From NCBI GenBank assembly GCA_027919835.1, contig JANVFP010000036.1, positions 434,001 to 498,000 of the forward strand: a stretch of 64,000 bases of DNA, in the 5' to 3' direction. The notes under the pieces are model-generated. The model was not told the origin of the DNA. It searched no databases and saw nothing but the letters and a program-made list of their open reading frames with translations. This document shows positions 46,201 to 56,797 of this stretch, one piece after another (within the stretch, counting starts at the first letter, position 1; the number at the start of each line of letters is the position of its first letter). The DNA comes from Lentinula raphanica (Eukaryota; Basidiomycota; Agaricomycetes; Agaricales; Omphalotaceae). The translations under genes were made by a program, and so were the position numbers.

Positions 46201-47539
46201 AAGATCTGATAGATGTCACCATCCCAGGTGGACATTTTATCTGCAGGGGGTACAGATCTGTTGCGAACTTCATCACAGAAGCTCTTGGCATATTGTTGGA
46301 CACCAGGTTGCGCAACGAACTGAGAAAACCACTGAGGGAATGGGTAATACTCGTACCCCTTTAGCGGTTTCCCCAGTTCATTTAAGAGCGGGGTATTACA
46401 TAGAGAATCTGGCGGAGATCGGTTCGTGCAGGTATCTGGATAAGTCGCAACTTCGGGTGTTGGAGAATGCTGTGGTTCATAAAGAAAATTGCAAGTTGGG
46501 CAAACAGCATAGGTAGTGGTCTCTATCCCGAGATTGAATCGATTTTCCACTGTTTCGACCTGAGAGGGAATAGCCTCAAGAGCGCGCTGTTGTAAAAGAG
46601 TGGCCTCGCCCCCGAGAGCAGCCACAGCTGAGCCATACAGACGCATGACTTGCAACGTAGCATTAGCGCTGAGCTCACTTGCACCGGAAAATATCCGTTG
46701 CGATAGTACGAGACTATAAGCCATCAGAGTCGGTATAAGGTAAGTTTTATTTGGGTCGACGAATGCCGATGCTGTAAAACCTAGCATCATTATACACATT
46801 ACAATCAAAATTTTCTCGCTTACCGTTATCGATTTGGATTGGAGAGCCATCGGGGTAGAGAGAACGCCAATTCTTTAAAGAGGATTCAAGTTCTTGTATC
46901 ATTGCCGCAGCATCTTCTAAGATCGCTGTTGCCTCTGATCGAGTGATACGTTGCGCCTCTTCTTTGTCTGCCAAGACTCTTGCTTCAACTGAACACAACG
47001 TCGAGTGAATTTGAAGGCGAGTTTCCGAAAGTGAGATGTTTTTGAGGAGTAGGATACATTCTTCGAGGTCTTTTTTCAGCTTGGTGGCTCTGAAACATGC
47101 TTGAAGGCCCTCGCGTTTCATAAATTTAGGGACAATGAGTCTACTGGGACCCTCTTCATTGATATACTCAGACGATACATGGTCAATCTGAGAATCCAAA
47201 TTAGTGTCGTTTCATGGCCTCAAGACGGTGAGATATAACTACCAGATCATCGATGACTCCAAGGGTGAACCGAGACCAATCTGATCCTCCTGATATCGAT
47301 TCGGAAGTATGGAAATCATCTCTGTCCACAAGCATACTGTCTATGTTGGGGTCAACAGATGTGGACGAGGAAGGTAAACTGGACACAGTGGGAACTATAG
47401 ATAGACCGGGGTCTTCGCGTAAAAATGTTTGGGCCTCGACGAGAGAGGATTGAGTAGATGTTTCAGAAGACGACAAGGATTGATATTCATGCTGAAGGAG
47501 TTCCAAATGCGTTCGCTTGCGTTTTCCCTTGGAATACAT
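43272..47539 (-). CDS. CACTA (EnSpm)-type Tnp2 transposase
   Basis: A DNA transposon transposase. The start is ATG 47537-47539 (MYSKGKRKRTHLELLQHEYQ), followed by an acidic Ser-rich region and an exon from ~47190 with coiled-coil character. The long central exon (46850-44991) carries VCPTCNFLYEP zinc-like cysteines, YYPFPQWFSQFV, LLHVDFFSSEG (candidate first catalytic Asp), LPFHLRDDISNVYIPGFWRG|PKEPSS, CFTCNN, and EILPYFKFSIQIIADPMHAF (second Asp). Exons near 44890-44580 and 44440-43272 follow, with HVYDFMRLFSAVRNFWCFSG and ERLIGRFQKTLTN, which resembles the DUF4218-like tail of Tnp2 proteins. Introns are short and GT..AG. No obvious frame break, roughly 1,250 residues. I did not find CACTA termini with confidence, so the element ends are undefined. 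Confidence 0.75.
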
Positions 47540-47889
47540 CGTTCAAGTTTCGTTTCAACTCAAGATCACTTCGGGCCTTAGCGCGCGCCACTCACCGGCG
47601 CTGCTGACCGGAAACCGGCTAATTCTACCCGGACGACGGGATGTTCGAAGTCGCACAAAAGCAGTCAACAATCAGCTTCGACGACAGGTTACCCGTCAAT
47701 CCACATGAGCTTCAAGATCGTATATACGTGGCGTTGCTCATCTGTCTACTGCTGTCTAACGATGAGCCTGCAAAGGATGCATCTAACCCCCTCTCTTCGT
47801 CTAACCCCCTCTCTTCGTCTTGTTACTCTCGTCAAGAACCGGTGCATTTTATCAATATCCTCTCCGCTACGAGAACCCATATAGCTGAC
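47540..47889. other. Intergenic with a short duplication
   Basis: Upstream region of the transposase. It contains a direct 18-base duplication, CCCCTCTCTTCGTCTAAC / CCCCTCTCTTCGTCTTGT, at ~47789-47822. No gene supported; the frame 47641-47931 runs into the FMO pseudogene in the wrong phase. Confidence 0.4.
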
Positions 47890-49895
47890 TCCAACAAAAA
47901 GAGGCTTTCCGAGTCATACGCCAATTCGTAAAATAGTAATCGGAGCAGGAGCAGGGTATGGTATGGCTGCATTCATGACCATTGACAACGATCCATGACC
48001 TGACTTTTAACTCTTCATTTGCAGCGGCCTCGTCACCTACCGAGAATCTACACGCATGGGATACCAAGTCCAAATGTTTGAACGAGATTCTATACCTGGA
48101 GGAAACTGGCATTATACAGACACGCGCCACTCCCACATATAGACCCTTCTGAAGTAGATTACCGACCTCCTTCCACCAGCACATGTGGTTCTACCTTACA
48201 AAGAAGAATGCGCTGAATCAGTGCCCGGTGCATTGTTAGAGGCGAGGCGGTCACATAGAACTCTACAACCGACTTCGACTGCACTTAGAATTGTTTAGTG
48301 ATTGGGATGAATTGAGGTTAACAGATCATTTCCTTTCATGATGTTAGCAAAACCAAGAGGTGATCGTCGTGTCCAGCTCGACAACTCCGTTCGGGCCGTA
48401 ATATTTAATGCCGATTCAACTTGTAGCTCAGAAAACTACCTTGGCTAAGCCATACGCCATCAAGTACGTCTATTATAATTCTTCGATATTGGTTTTTCAC
48501 TTAAATTGAACGAACGTCAGCATTGACTTAGAATCACCTTCAACGCTACGTTCGCACATTCTTCACGAAATCAACAGCAACGACGATAACCCTAATGTCT
48601 CATACAACACGCGTGTCGAACGCGCTGAAAAGCGCTACGACTTAGATGGCAAAGAGACTGGGCGGTCTCTCACACTGAAGAAAGTTCATCGAAACCGGGC
48701 CAAACTCTTACAAGATTCATTTGAGGAAGGTGGTTGCGTGCGTCATTTCATACCTTTGCTTTCTTCTCTCACTTCGATCATCGTTGAATAGGCCTTCAAC
48801 GCGACTATCGTCGCCTCTGGAAGATTTTCGGCACCCAAGCTTCCTCGCATCCTAGGTGTCGCCCAATGGGCTCAACTCCATCCACATTCAAAAATGTTCA
48901 GCACATATTTTGAGTCTGTCTCCAAGGTAAGTTCTGGTCTGGGATTAATGATTTTGGCTACAATCTTTGCTGCTACTAGTTCTCCTATTTGATATGATTG
49001 TTTCAGATATTTTGGTAGTTTGATAGATTTGTTTTTGGGATTCCCGTCTTCAATAAAAATACCTGCCCCGTAGGATGTCGAGCGCCGTTAATACCTGCGT
49101 TGCTATTGCCTGCGGCGACGATCGCATCCTGCAACGAAAAGCCCTCAGATTGAAAGCCAGACGCCCAGGCTCTCAGGACTGTCAGAGTTCCTCTTCACGC
49201 GTTGGCTGAATTTGATCACCCATACTTGCTAGTATCGCCGTCCTGAGGAATACACCAACCAACCGATACTAGTTGTAGGTGGTTCCGCACAGAATATTAG
49301 TAGAAAGGCGAAGAAAGTGCTTCTGAGCGTTAAACCAGACAGAGGTCATAGTGTTCATCCTGAGCGTGATGATGCGTACTGTACTGATGCTCCTTTGGAT
49401 TTACTAGATTCTGTGTTCCGCGAGACAAGCAACATGTACCTTTCCCGAGTGCCCAAGAATGTTTCTATAATACCAGAAATCAGATTCTTCCATTCGTTGC
49501 CCACTCCACCCACTGACTCGAGCCCAAGGATCCGGTTGGGAGAAATCAAGTTAAGAAATGGCACTATAGGTTGTTCTTGAACTGGCAAACTTTTCTCGTT
49601 CGCTTGCAGAAACTGAATCACCGCATTGCTTTTGCAGATACTGCGAGGGTTTGATAAGATTATCTTTGCTACTGGTGAGCTTACTAGCTGATATTTGATA
49701 TCACTGTCATGTCGCATCTCTGATGATATTCGATTGTCTCCAGGATTTTGATACGCCTTCCCCGTCCTTCCACACCCCTCGCTTCGCTCTAACGAAACAT
49801 TCCCGAATAACGATGGGCGAACACAACCGCTTGTGACGGAACACATCCGAAGTCTCCGCTTAGACTTATTCTATATATCGAAGAACCCACTATAG
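47890..49895 (+). pseudogene. Flavin-containing monooxygenase (FMO), heavily decayed
   Basis: The family oxidises S- or N-containing substrates using FAD and NADPH. The FAD Rossmann motif IVIGAGAG|GLVTYRES is split by an intron (~47962-48024). YQVQMFERDSIPGGNWHYTD follows, then a frameshift, PLPHIDPSEVDYRPP, another frameshift and HVVLPYKEEC. Later exons carry NPNVSYNTRVERAEKRYDLD, KETGRSLTLKKVHR, FNATIVASGRFSAPKLPRIL, and YRRPEEYTNQPILVVGGSA, the second nucleotide-binding loop, here degraded. SVKPDRGHS and NVSIIPEIRFFHSLPTPP follow, ending IRSLRLDLFYISKNP at ~49890. Several frameshifts, deletions and stops (e.g. near 48118, 48170, 49578-49670) rule out function. There is no usable ATG upstream. 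No related intact copy is in the window. Confidence 0.85.
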
Positions 49896-50290
49896 TCATC
49901 AATAAAGAGTCCCAGCACTGACTTACACCGGTCACCCCCTGCTAAGACGATCAAATTTTCCGGTTCGTGAATTTGCGCAGTGAACCTCGGAATCGAGTCA
50001 TTTCTGTACTCCGAATTCGCTGCATCTGCAATTGCCAAGGTCTGGAATGACGAAGCAAACTGATCGCCGACAATAGAAACGTGGGACATGCATTGGAGGT
50101 GCGTGGCTGAGGCAGGAGGAGTGTATGGACATTGGAGGGCAGGTGATGTATTTGTGAAGTGCGCTAAAGAAGCAAGTGTGTAGCTCCATTGTGGACCAAG
50201 CTCTGATAGATCGATGATATGCGTATAGCAATGGTTCGGTACTATGTCGTTGGTTAGCTCAACGAAGACGCTGTCAAATATGGTGGGCAT
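49871..50290 (-). CDS. Uncharacterised 139-residue open frame (tentative)
   Basis: The minus-strand frame from ATG 50288-50290 (MPTIFDSVFVELTNDIVPNH) has protein-like composition (CYTHIIDLSELGPQWSYTLA, GDQFASSFQTLAIADAANSE) but no domain I recognise, and its end overlaps the last bases of the FMO pseudogene. Upstream or downstream exons could exist. Low confidence. Confidence 0.3.
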   Translation of the reverse strand: MPTIFDSVFVELTNDIVPNHCYTHIIDLSELGPQWSYTLASLAHFTNTSPALQCPYTPPASATHLQCMSHVSIVGDQFASSFQTLAIADAANSEYRNDSIPRFTAQIHEPENLIVLAGGDRCKSVLGLFIDDYSGFFDI

Positions 50291-51221
50291 CAGGTGAGCG
50301 TCGGCTCTAGTCGAACAAGGTATAGGTCGTACGTATGTAGCCTAATGCCCGAATTACAATCTCAAATCGAATCAGTCTGCATTTGTCATGAGTGTTTCTA
50401 AAGGAGGACTGGAATATGAAATCGTTGGAGATGAACAGAAGACTTTTGAATTGTGGTCTCTAGGTAGAGATGATTGGTAGATCCTCATACGTGAGTCACG
50501 TAGTCTTTCGATTCTGCTAAGCTTGGAAATGGGAACAGTAATGCGTCTGCGCTCGTCACAGTGGATTATGATATGGAGAATAATAAATAGAATTATATCG
50601 TCTCCTCATGTGTTTCAAATGTTCTCTGCATCTCTCCGTACATACTTCTTCATGAAGACGTTCAATCTTTCGATCCCATTTGAACCTCGGATGTTTGTCT
50701 TACTGACCGTGAGTTGTCCTTTCGATGACCTTCATCCTAATCACTTTCTTACTTACCTCGTCAGACGCTGGTCTCTCACTAAACCTCTCTACTTCAGCTC
50801 GCGACTCATCCCACTCACACAACCGATTTCAACAATGTGAGGGATGTATTTCCTCGGCATCTCTGGGGGAGCTTAACGCCGGAGCCAGGGTAATTTCTTG
50901 TCTTCCTCAACAACCCCTAAATGACGAAGCGACATAGCGAGCAACCCCCTATCATTGCTGGTTTATATCTCAATCATGTACCTCTCTGACTTGCGGCACT
51001 GCATATGACATCGTTGAATGTGTGCTACACGACGATTTAGAAAGAGAAGATACAAAGAAAGCATGAATTGGGACGAGTCTCTGAGACATGGCGACAAAAA
51101 AGGCCAAAATAGAACGGCTGGAATCGAAGGCTAAAGCATTCATACACGACTGTGTAGCGAGTGTCTATGTGAAATCCACCGTTAGAGATACACCCCCAAG
51201 TCCATCATCCTTCCATAAAAA
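50291..51221. other. Intergenic, no supported gene
   Basis: About 930 bases. Open frames at 50523-50840 and 51088-51300 have no domain; the latter overlaps the end of the coiled-coil gene on the other strand. Confidence 0.4.
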
Positions 51222-53180
51222 CTACATATTCTTCCGTTTGTACGCGGTCAAACCAAGAAGCATCTTGGACATATCCTCCATGAGTTCCAACCAATCATGA
51301 TCTTTGCCGTTCTGCTCAACGTTCTTCTCCATCGCAAGACTTTCGCCCCACCATTTGAGGCCAGCCAACAAACTCAGCCAACCGTTGATACCATGAATGT
51401 CCAAGGACTTCCAATCATCTCCAAAATGCTCAACCGGTGCGGGTCGCAGATCTTTCCCGAGTTTTCTCCATTCTGGCTGAAGACGCACCCACCACAACCA
51501 CATTCTTTTTGCAAATTCGTCAAGTTGGGAAGGAGTAATGGTGATTCTGATCCTAGCATATCGCCCATATCGAATCCATTTACTGACTTCTTCGGGGCGA
51601 TCAACATTCGAGAGCGCATGTTTGCTTGTTTTCCATCCATTGAGGCTCTCGAAGTTAGACCAGCAGTCTACCAACATAGCGAAGTGACTCCCTAGGTCTA
51701 CGTTCAGAAAATCGAAAGCATCCTTAAACCACTTAACATCCGTTGCTTCTAGAGGATAGCGAAGAAGGTAAGGGGAAGGAGTAGGGTCACGAGGATGGCT
51801 CTGAGTTTAATCAGTGGGGCATCAATTCGACCATTTGTCGCTACGAACCTCATTCACAAGTGTCATAGAGGGTGCAACATTGCTTTCTCCTATTTCGGGT
51901 GCGTCCGCATTTGGCCCCTTCGGAGGTAGATGCGAAAGGAAGTTGCTTCCTAGTGCTGATACCTACAATGAGAGTGACGTTTAACTGATGTCTATAGAAT
52001 TACGCCGAGATAAATAATCACCTCGTCGTTATCACGGCCGAACACATTTTCCTATGTGCATAAGCCATCGAAGAGGTCACAGAAAGAGACCGGAGGACTC
52101 ACCAAGTCAACAGAAGATGATCTAAAATCTCTAAGTTGGTTCTCGTCATATTCGCCTTCCTTGTTAAATTTAGTAAGAAATCGAATGGATAGGCAAACTT
52201 CGCCTCACTAAGTCTGATTCGAGTCGAGCGCGTCCGTTTCCTGAATTCTTCAGTTCGCTTTCTAAAAAAGTTACTCGTTCCTTGAGTTTGGCAATATCTT
52301 GTTCATAGGCTTCCTAATAATACATGAGCCATGAGTGAGAGTACAGAAAACCGAAGACTTGCCGAGTCAATAGAGGACGATCTGGAACCTCTCTCGTTCT
52401 CGTCGTATTCAACACCCTTGCTAGATTCAGTGAACGTTGAATTGAATGAACAGCTATCTCCTTACCGAGCCCGATACAAGTTGAGCGTGTCCGTTGTCTA
52501 AATTTGCAAGCGCGTCTTCTAAAAGGGCCACACGTTCATTCAGTTTGGCGACCACTTGTTCGTGAGTTTCCTGGATGCAGAGCATTTACATTTGCAGAGG
52601 CGTTCAGGAAGGGGAGCTCACCTTCGAGACTAGTAGTTCCTGAAGCAACATAGTACTGGCTTCACTAACTGTGGCACTGATCTCATTGGGCGAACATCCT
52701 TTGAGTTCATGATTCACAAAACTCAAGGACGCTGGAATCTTCAGTTGACGTTGGCAACGCATGAGTTGAACACTCGTTTGGCGCAGCAGGCGGTAAGTAT
52801 GATCGTGCTTCGTTTGAACATCGGTGACCGCCTTAGGAACCCAGTTCTAGGGAGAGATGAGAAGTGGCAAGATATGAGAATTGAAGGAAGCATGCCAAAA
52901 CTTGTTCAATATGCTTGTCCAGTTCCTGCTGCTTCTTCTTCGAGTCATCTCGTGCGTTTTGCAGAACTACATCTCGACGCTCTACTTCCTTCTGAAGCGC
53001 AGCGATACGTTGTTCGAGGTCTGAAATCGTAGACTGGACGGTTGACGGGTCATGTATGTGAGCCACTGCCCTCAATTTCTACCACACAACTGGCGTGAAT
53101 AGACGTCTGGACAGAGTATTAGAACTTACCGTGTGTCTTTCTGGGGCATCGGATTTGACAGGAGAGCGACTTCGTTTCAT
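51222..53180 (-). CDS. Coiled-coil protein with Trp-rich C-terminal domain, copy 2
   Basis: Paralog of 2091-3771 in the same orientation. The start is ATG 53178-53180 (MKRSRSPVKSDAPERHT). Exon 2 has TISDLEQRIAALQKEVERRD, exon 3 NWVPKAVTDVQTKHDHTYRL. Two tandem copies of a two-exon module follow (ETHEQVVAKLNERVALLEDA / EAYEQDIAKLKERVTFLESE, each with a short acidic partner exon). Next come a linker, VSALGSNFLSHLPPKG, and the C-terminal domain (51720-51222): FKDAFDFLNVDLGSHFAML, RPEEVSKWIRYGRY, MWLWWVRLQPEWR, DIHGINGWLSLLAGLKWWG. About 400 residues, no stop seen. Two introns use GC at the donor (after EQVL, gcatgc; after SIDS, gcaagt), the second being a good GC-AG consensus. Compared with copy 1 the coiled-coil module has been duplicated, so the rod is longer. 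Function unknown. Confidence 0.7.
52110..52575 (-). repeat. Tandem duplication of a two-exon coiled-coil module
   Basis: Module A is at about 52575-52375 and module B at about 52320-52110. Each has an exon E(T/A)(H/Y)EQ..AKL.ERV..LE..L.N..NG.A.L, a short intron, and an exon (GVEYDENERGSRSSSIDS / EGEYDENQLRDFRSSSVDL). The paralog at 2091-3771 has a single module (QAYEQEVVRLNERVAYLEAR). Both acceptors end in CAAG with the frame kept. Confidence 0.75.
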
Positions 53181-54937
53181 GGTCACGGTTCAAGAGAAAG
53201 AATGTAAGAAGGATGAGCTCTCCAGTGTGCCCTTTATATGATTCGCGGTCTGTGCATAACGCTCATTATGGAAATGCCGTGCATGCGCTTGGACCATCGC
53301 CCATTCATCTCTTACAATAACAGTAGACCCGGGAGCAGTCATGTGAAAGGATAAACACTCATCTGCATCGATCCTTGACTGGCCATCTGAATCTGTACTT
53401 AGTGCACAAAAAAGAAGTGGTAGTACTGGTAGAACTTGGTAGAAGTCAGAACCTCCCTCCTACGTTTGAACTCCGACTGCGCCGAAAAGCTGTGTAATGG
53501 TGATGACGCAGCTGATTTGTACCGTGAAAATCGATTTCAAGTTCTTACAATGGATTCGCTCATAATTGTCTACCACGAAGCTTGTAGATTAGTCTGCCAA
53601 GCTCGATGGATCGTTGGGAACTTCTGTACTATTTCACGGTAATTGTGTCAATGAGGACGAAGTGCCTATCCTATCAAAGGACGTACACTGACCCAGAAGG
53701 AGCTCTCACTGGACCTTTGTCCCAGTCTGATATCAAGCCCTTCGCTGCAGCGCAGCATCAACATCGACTGTTTCGTCCGGATCCTTAGCCAAAACAAGAT
53801 CCTTGTCGGAACTCTCCCAATCGCTGGCTGTACATGCATCCTCGCTGTCGTCGCCATTGCTTCTGCATTCATCTTTGGCATCTTTTTTGGTGCTGGAGCT
53901 TCCTCCCTGTTGCAGCCTCTCCTTGGACATGTCTTGAAATTTCACCACCGGGCGCCGCCGTGTCTCAACTGGCTTTCCTGCAATCTATGAATTTTAGCTA
54001 TCGTCTTTCATGATACAATCAATCAAATACCCATGGAGCATGAAACTTCATAGTAATGCTCACCACCGCAAGTAAGAGGATATATTTGTTGGGATTTTCT
54101 GGATAATTCACAGGTGCAGGAGCAAGAGATTTCCGATTTCCCTTGAGGAGAGTGCTATGGTCGTCACCGCCTGAATTGCGCGTGCAATTTGAATGAAAAC
54201 CTGGATCAACATAGCAGCTTCATCACAAATTACAATGTAGGCTGACCATCGTCAATATAGCTCACAAAGGAAACAGAAGTGGCAGGAGTCCGCGAAGAAC
54301 ACATCCGGACTGACAAAATAGGTGGGTCGTGTAACATTTACATTGCCTACACCATACACCACCATCCACAGGTACGAAGAAGTATCCTAGCAGGCGGGAT
54401 TCTCTGTCAGATCAGAGAGATCAGTTGAGTCGTAAGCGGTATACCTCAGGTGTATTGCCGACACGACCTGTTGCCTGGTCCATTGCAGATATGAAATTGA
54501 TGTTCTAATCAGAGTGACGGTCAAGGGGTAGGAAGACATCTGGAGTTGAATATTTTGGATCAAAGTGCTGTTGGTAGAGTAGTAGTATATGTAAGGACTA
54601 TACTCGTCACTGACCCAGAAACTAATGAGTCAGACAGAGGTACGGGCAATATATGCTTTCCATCACTAGCAGTGATGAAACCCCCAGCATCGAGAACGAG
54701 AATTTCGCTCTCTGCCCTCTGCCACTCCTATTGCCAATGTGTCCCTGCCCTCATCGGTCAGAATGCAGAGCTGCGGTGATGTAGCTTTCTGGGTAGCTCC
54801 AAAGTGAAGGTTATCTGTGCCAGCTAAGTCAATAACATGCTGAACTTTGAAGTTTATCAATGAGTCTCACATACATACTGAATCCACGGCATCAGTCGTA
54901 AGCACTATCAAGATTGAGTAACAAAGGAAGAAACTGA
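53181..54937. other. Long intergenic stretch, one possible 3' exon
   Basis: 1.75 kb. On the minus strand, GKPVETRRRPVVKFQDMSKE, an acidic stretch and DVDAALQRRA end at ~53733 after a good acceptor (attgcag, ~53990). This resembles a last exon of a gene, but I could not build upstream exons between 54000 and 54530. 53181-53300 is the promoter of the coiled-coil gene. A frame at 54546-54779 has no domain. Confidence 0.35.
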
Positions 54938-55096
54938 TGTCAGATTAAGTTAGAGAGAGGCCGACGCTCGTCCCCTCAGCGCACTCAAGGTACTGAACGA
55001 CCATTAAGATCCCAATGGTCATCCAACGATTACCCAATGAGCACCCGGTCAGCGCCCGGTCAGCGCCCGTTTCTTTTCGCAGCCGTAAAATCTGAC
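54938..55096 (-). mobile_element. MITE-like element, right copy
   Basis: About 159 bases bounded by short inverted termini GTCAGATT (54938) and AATCTGAC (ending 55096). The interior is the reverse complement of window positions 1-152. It contains doubled GGTCAGCGCCC units, CATTGGGTAATCG and GTACTGAACGACCATTAAGA blocks. No open frame. No clear target-site duplication was seen. It sits exactly at the change from mixed to AT-rich composition. Confidence 0.6.
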
Positions 55097-56797
55097 AATT
55101 GACGAGGGTAATTCGCCTCGTGAAATTTATTGTATATCAAGAGCAATATGGCCGGTAAGTCCTTTTGTTTAACACTTGAAGAAATGTCAATACAACACAG
55201 GGCATATATACTAGTTTACTTGCCATTTTACAGTTGAAGTAATGTTGGTTAAATAAGGTTTCTTTCAAGTCATTTTACAGAGGTTCTATACACTGTATAA
55301 CCATGGTCAGATGGACAGTAAAATTTGTTGTAAAATTTTCAATAATGCAGATAGTTTTACAGATGTAAAATACTCATTCCCTTCCAGTGACTGAACATAT
55401 TGAGTAATATAAATTGTTCTGAGTTATCAAGAGTACTAGGTGTGCTAAAAATATCATGTACAATATATTTACTCCCCAAATTATTCAGTTTGGTATGATT
55501 CTTGAGTGATATAAGTGATTGAGGGTACTAGGGGTGCTATAAATGGCATATACATGATATATACTGACTGTGTAGTGGATTTGGTATGATTTGGAGTGAT
55601 TTTGTTTTTCAATTGTGTCATGTAAATTTTTTTATTTTGCATTTTCAGAGCTACTGAGGCACCCCTGAATTTTTTGAGCATTTTTTATGATTTTTTCAGA
55701 TTTTTTGCTATCAGATGAGATCAAGTTCTATTTTTAGCCCAATAAAGGTACTAGGATGCTAAAAATAGCATATACATCATATATACTGACTGTATAGTGG
55801 ATTTGGAATGATTTGGAGTGATAAAAATTTTTACACTTGTCGCGTATTTTTTTTTATTTTGCGTTTTCAGGGCCAACAAGGCACCCCTGAATTTTTTGAC
55901 TATTTTTAGTATTTTTTTCAGATTTTTTGCTACAAGATGACATCATGATCAATTTTTTCCTTTTTTGGTAATTTTGATGTGCCTGGACCTGCAATAGGCT
56001 CTATACCATCCCTAAATATTTTTCGCATTTTTAGTGATTTTTCAGGCTATTTTTAGTACCTAAATTGACCCTACATCATTTTTTATCATATGAGGTCATT
56101 TGCTTATATATCCTGATCTGACCTAATCAGGCCATTTTAGGTTTTTTATGAATTTTTATGAATTTTCGGGTTTTTTTGAAAATGTACTGCTTATTTAATA
56201 TCTGGATGATTATTAATTACCAAAACAGTAAATATAAGCTATATGTGACAGGTGGTGACAGGCATGACCACCCCCCGGGGCCATTTCCGGGACCCCCTCC
56301 GGGTTATCACAACTATTTGCAATAGGTACCCGATAACTTATCGGTACTTTTTACAAAAGTTTTACAGTATCAGCTGCATCTAGGCAAGGCTGCGTTGCCT
56401 GATTCCACCTTGCTGTCCGCGCGTTGCACCCACCCATCGTTGTTCGGAACGAACTAATGGCTACGAAGTTTCGGATGAGACGATGAGGAGGACACGTTGC
56501 CTGTTTCCACGTTAACAGCCTCGCCAGCAGGTTTTCTGGGCGGTCGTGTCCTATTCCATACATTCAGCATAAGTTGAGCTTTCCAGCCTACATAGCAGTC
56601 TGAGCTCCGACGGTCTTGCTAGCCGAATCGCAGCTGTCGTTAGCGTATTTCGTTGTCTTGGCAAGAATATACATGCATAAGTGACCTGTCCACGTCAGTG
56701 AGCATGAGGTGGCCTCATCTCGAACGGGAGGCGTTCAAAACATGCATCAAGGTGAGGAATATAAGCCCCAGAAACAGACTGAAATACTGAAAACATT
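55097..56797. other. AT-rich repeat region upstream of the KDZ gene
   Basis: A strongly AT-rich stretch with poly-T runs and few GC islands. 55103-55122 is a small stem-loop (ACGAGG...CCTCGT). 56260-56330 is a GC island with GGTGACAGG duplication and CCCCCCGGGG. No gene is supported; the minus-strand frame 56351-56563 lies in the probable 5' region of the transposase gene and has no domain. Confidence 0.5.
55430..55975. repeat. AT-rich tandem repeat, ~220-base unit
   Basis: Two full tandem units (about 55523-55746 and 55747-55972) and a preceding partial unit (55430-55520) share GGTACTAG..GTGCTA(A/T)AAAT, CATATATACTGACTGT, GATTTGGAGTGAT, ACCCCTGAATTTTTTGA and TTTTTTCAGATTTTTTGCTA. A further copy in opposite orientation lies at 62945-63205. 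Confidence 0.75.

Noticed and set aside
53666..53985. Minus-strand acidic frame as a full gene
   Set aside because: It could be a last exon, but no upstream exons or start could be connected, so it is mentioned only in the intergenic entry.
1..55096. Calling the whole 55 kb a giant transposon
   Set aside because: The inverted repeats are short, the right copy has its own termini like a MITE, no dedicated transposase or target duplication was identified, and the left end is cut by the window. Kept only as a hypothesis in the findings.
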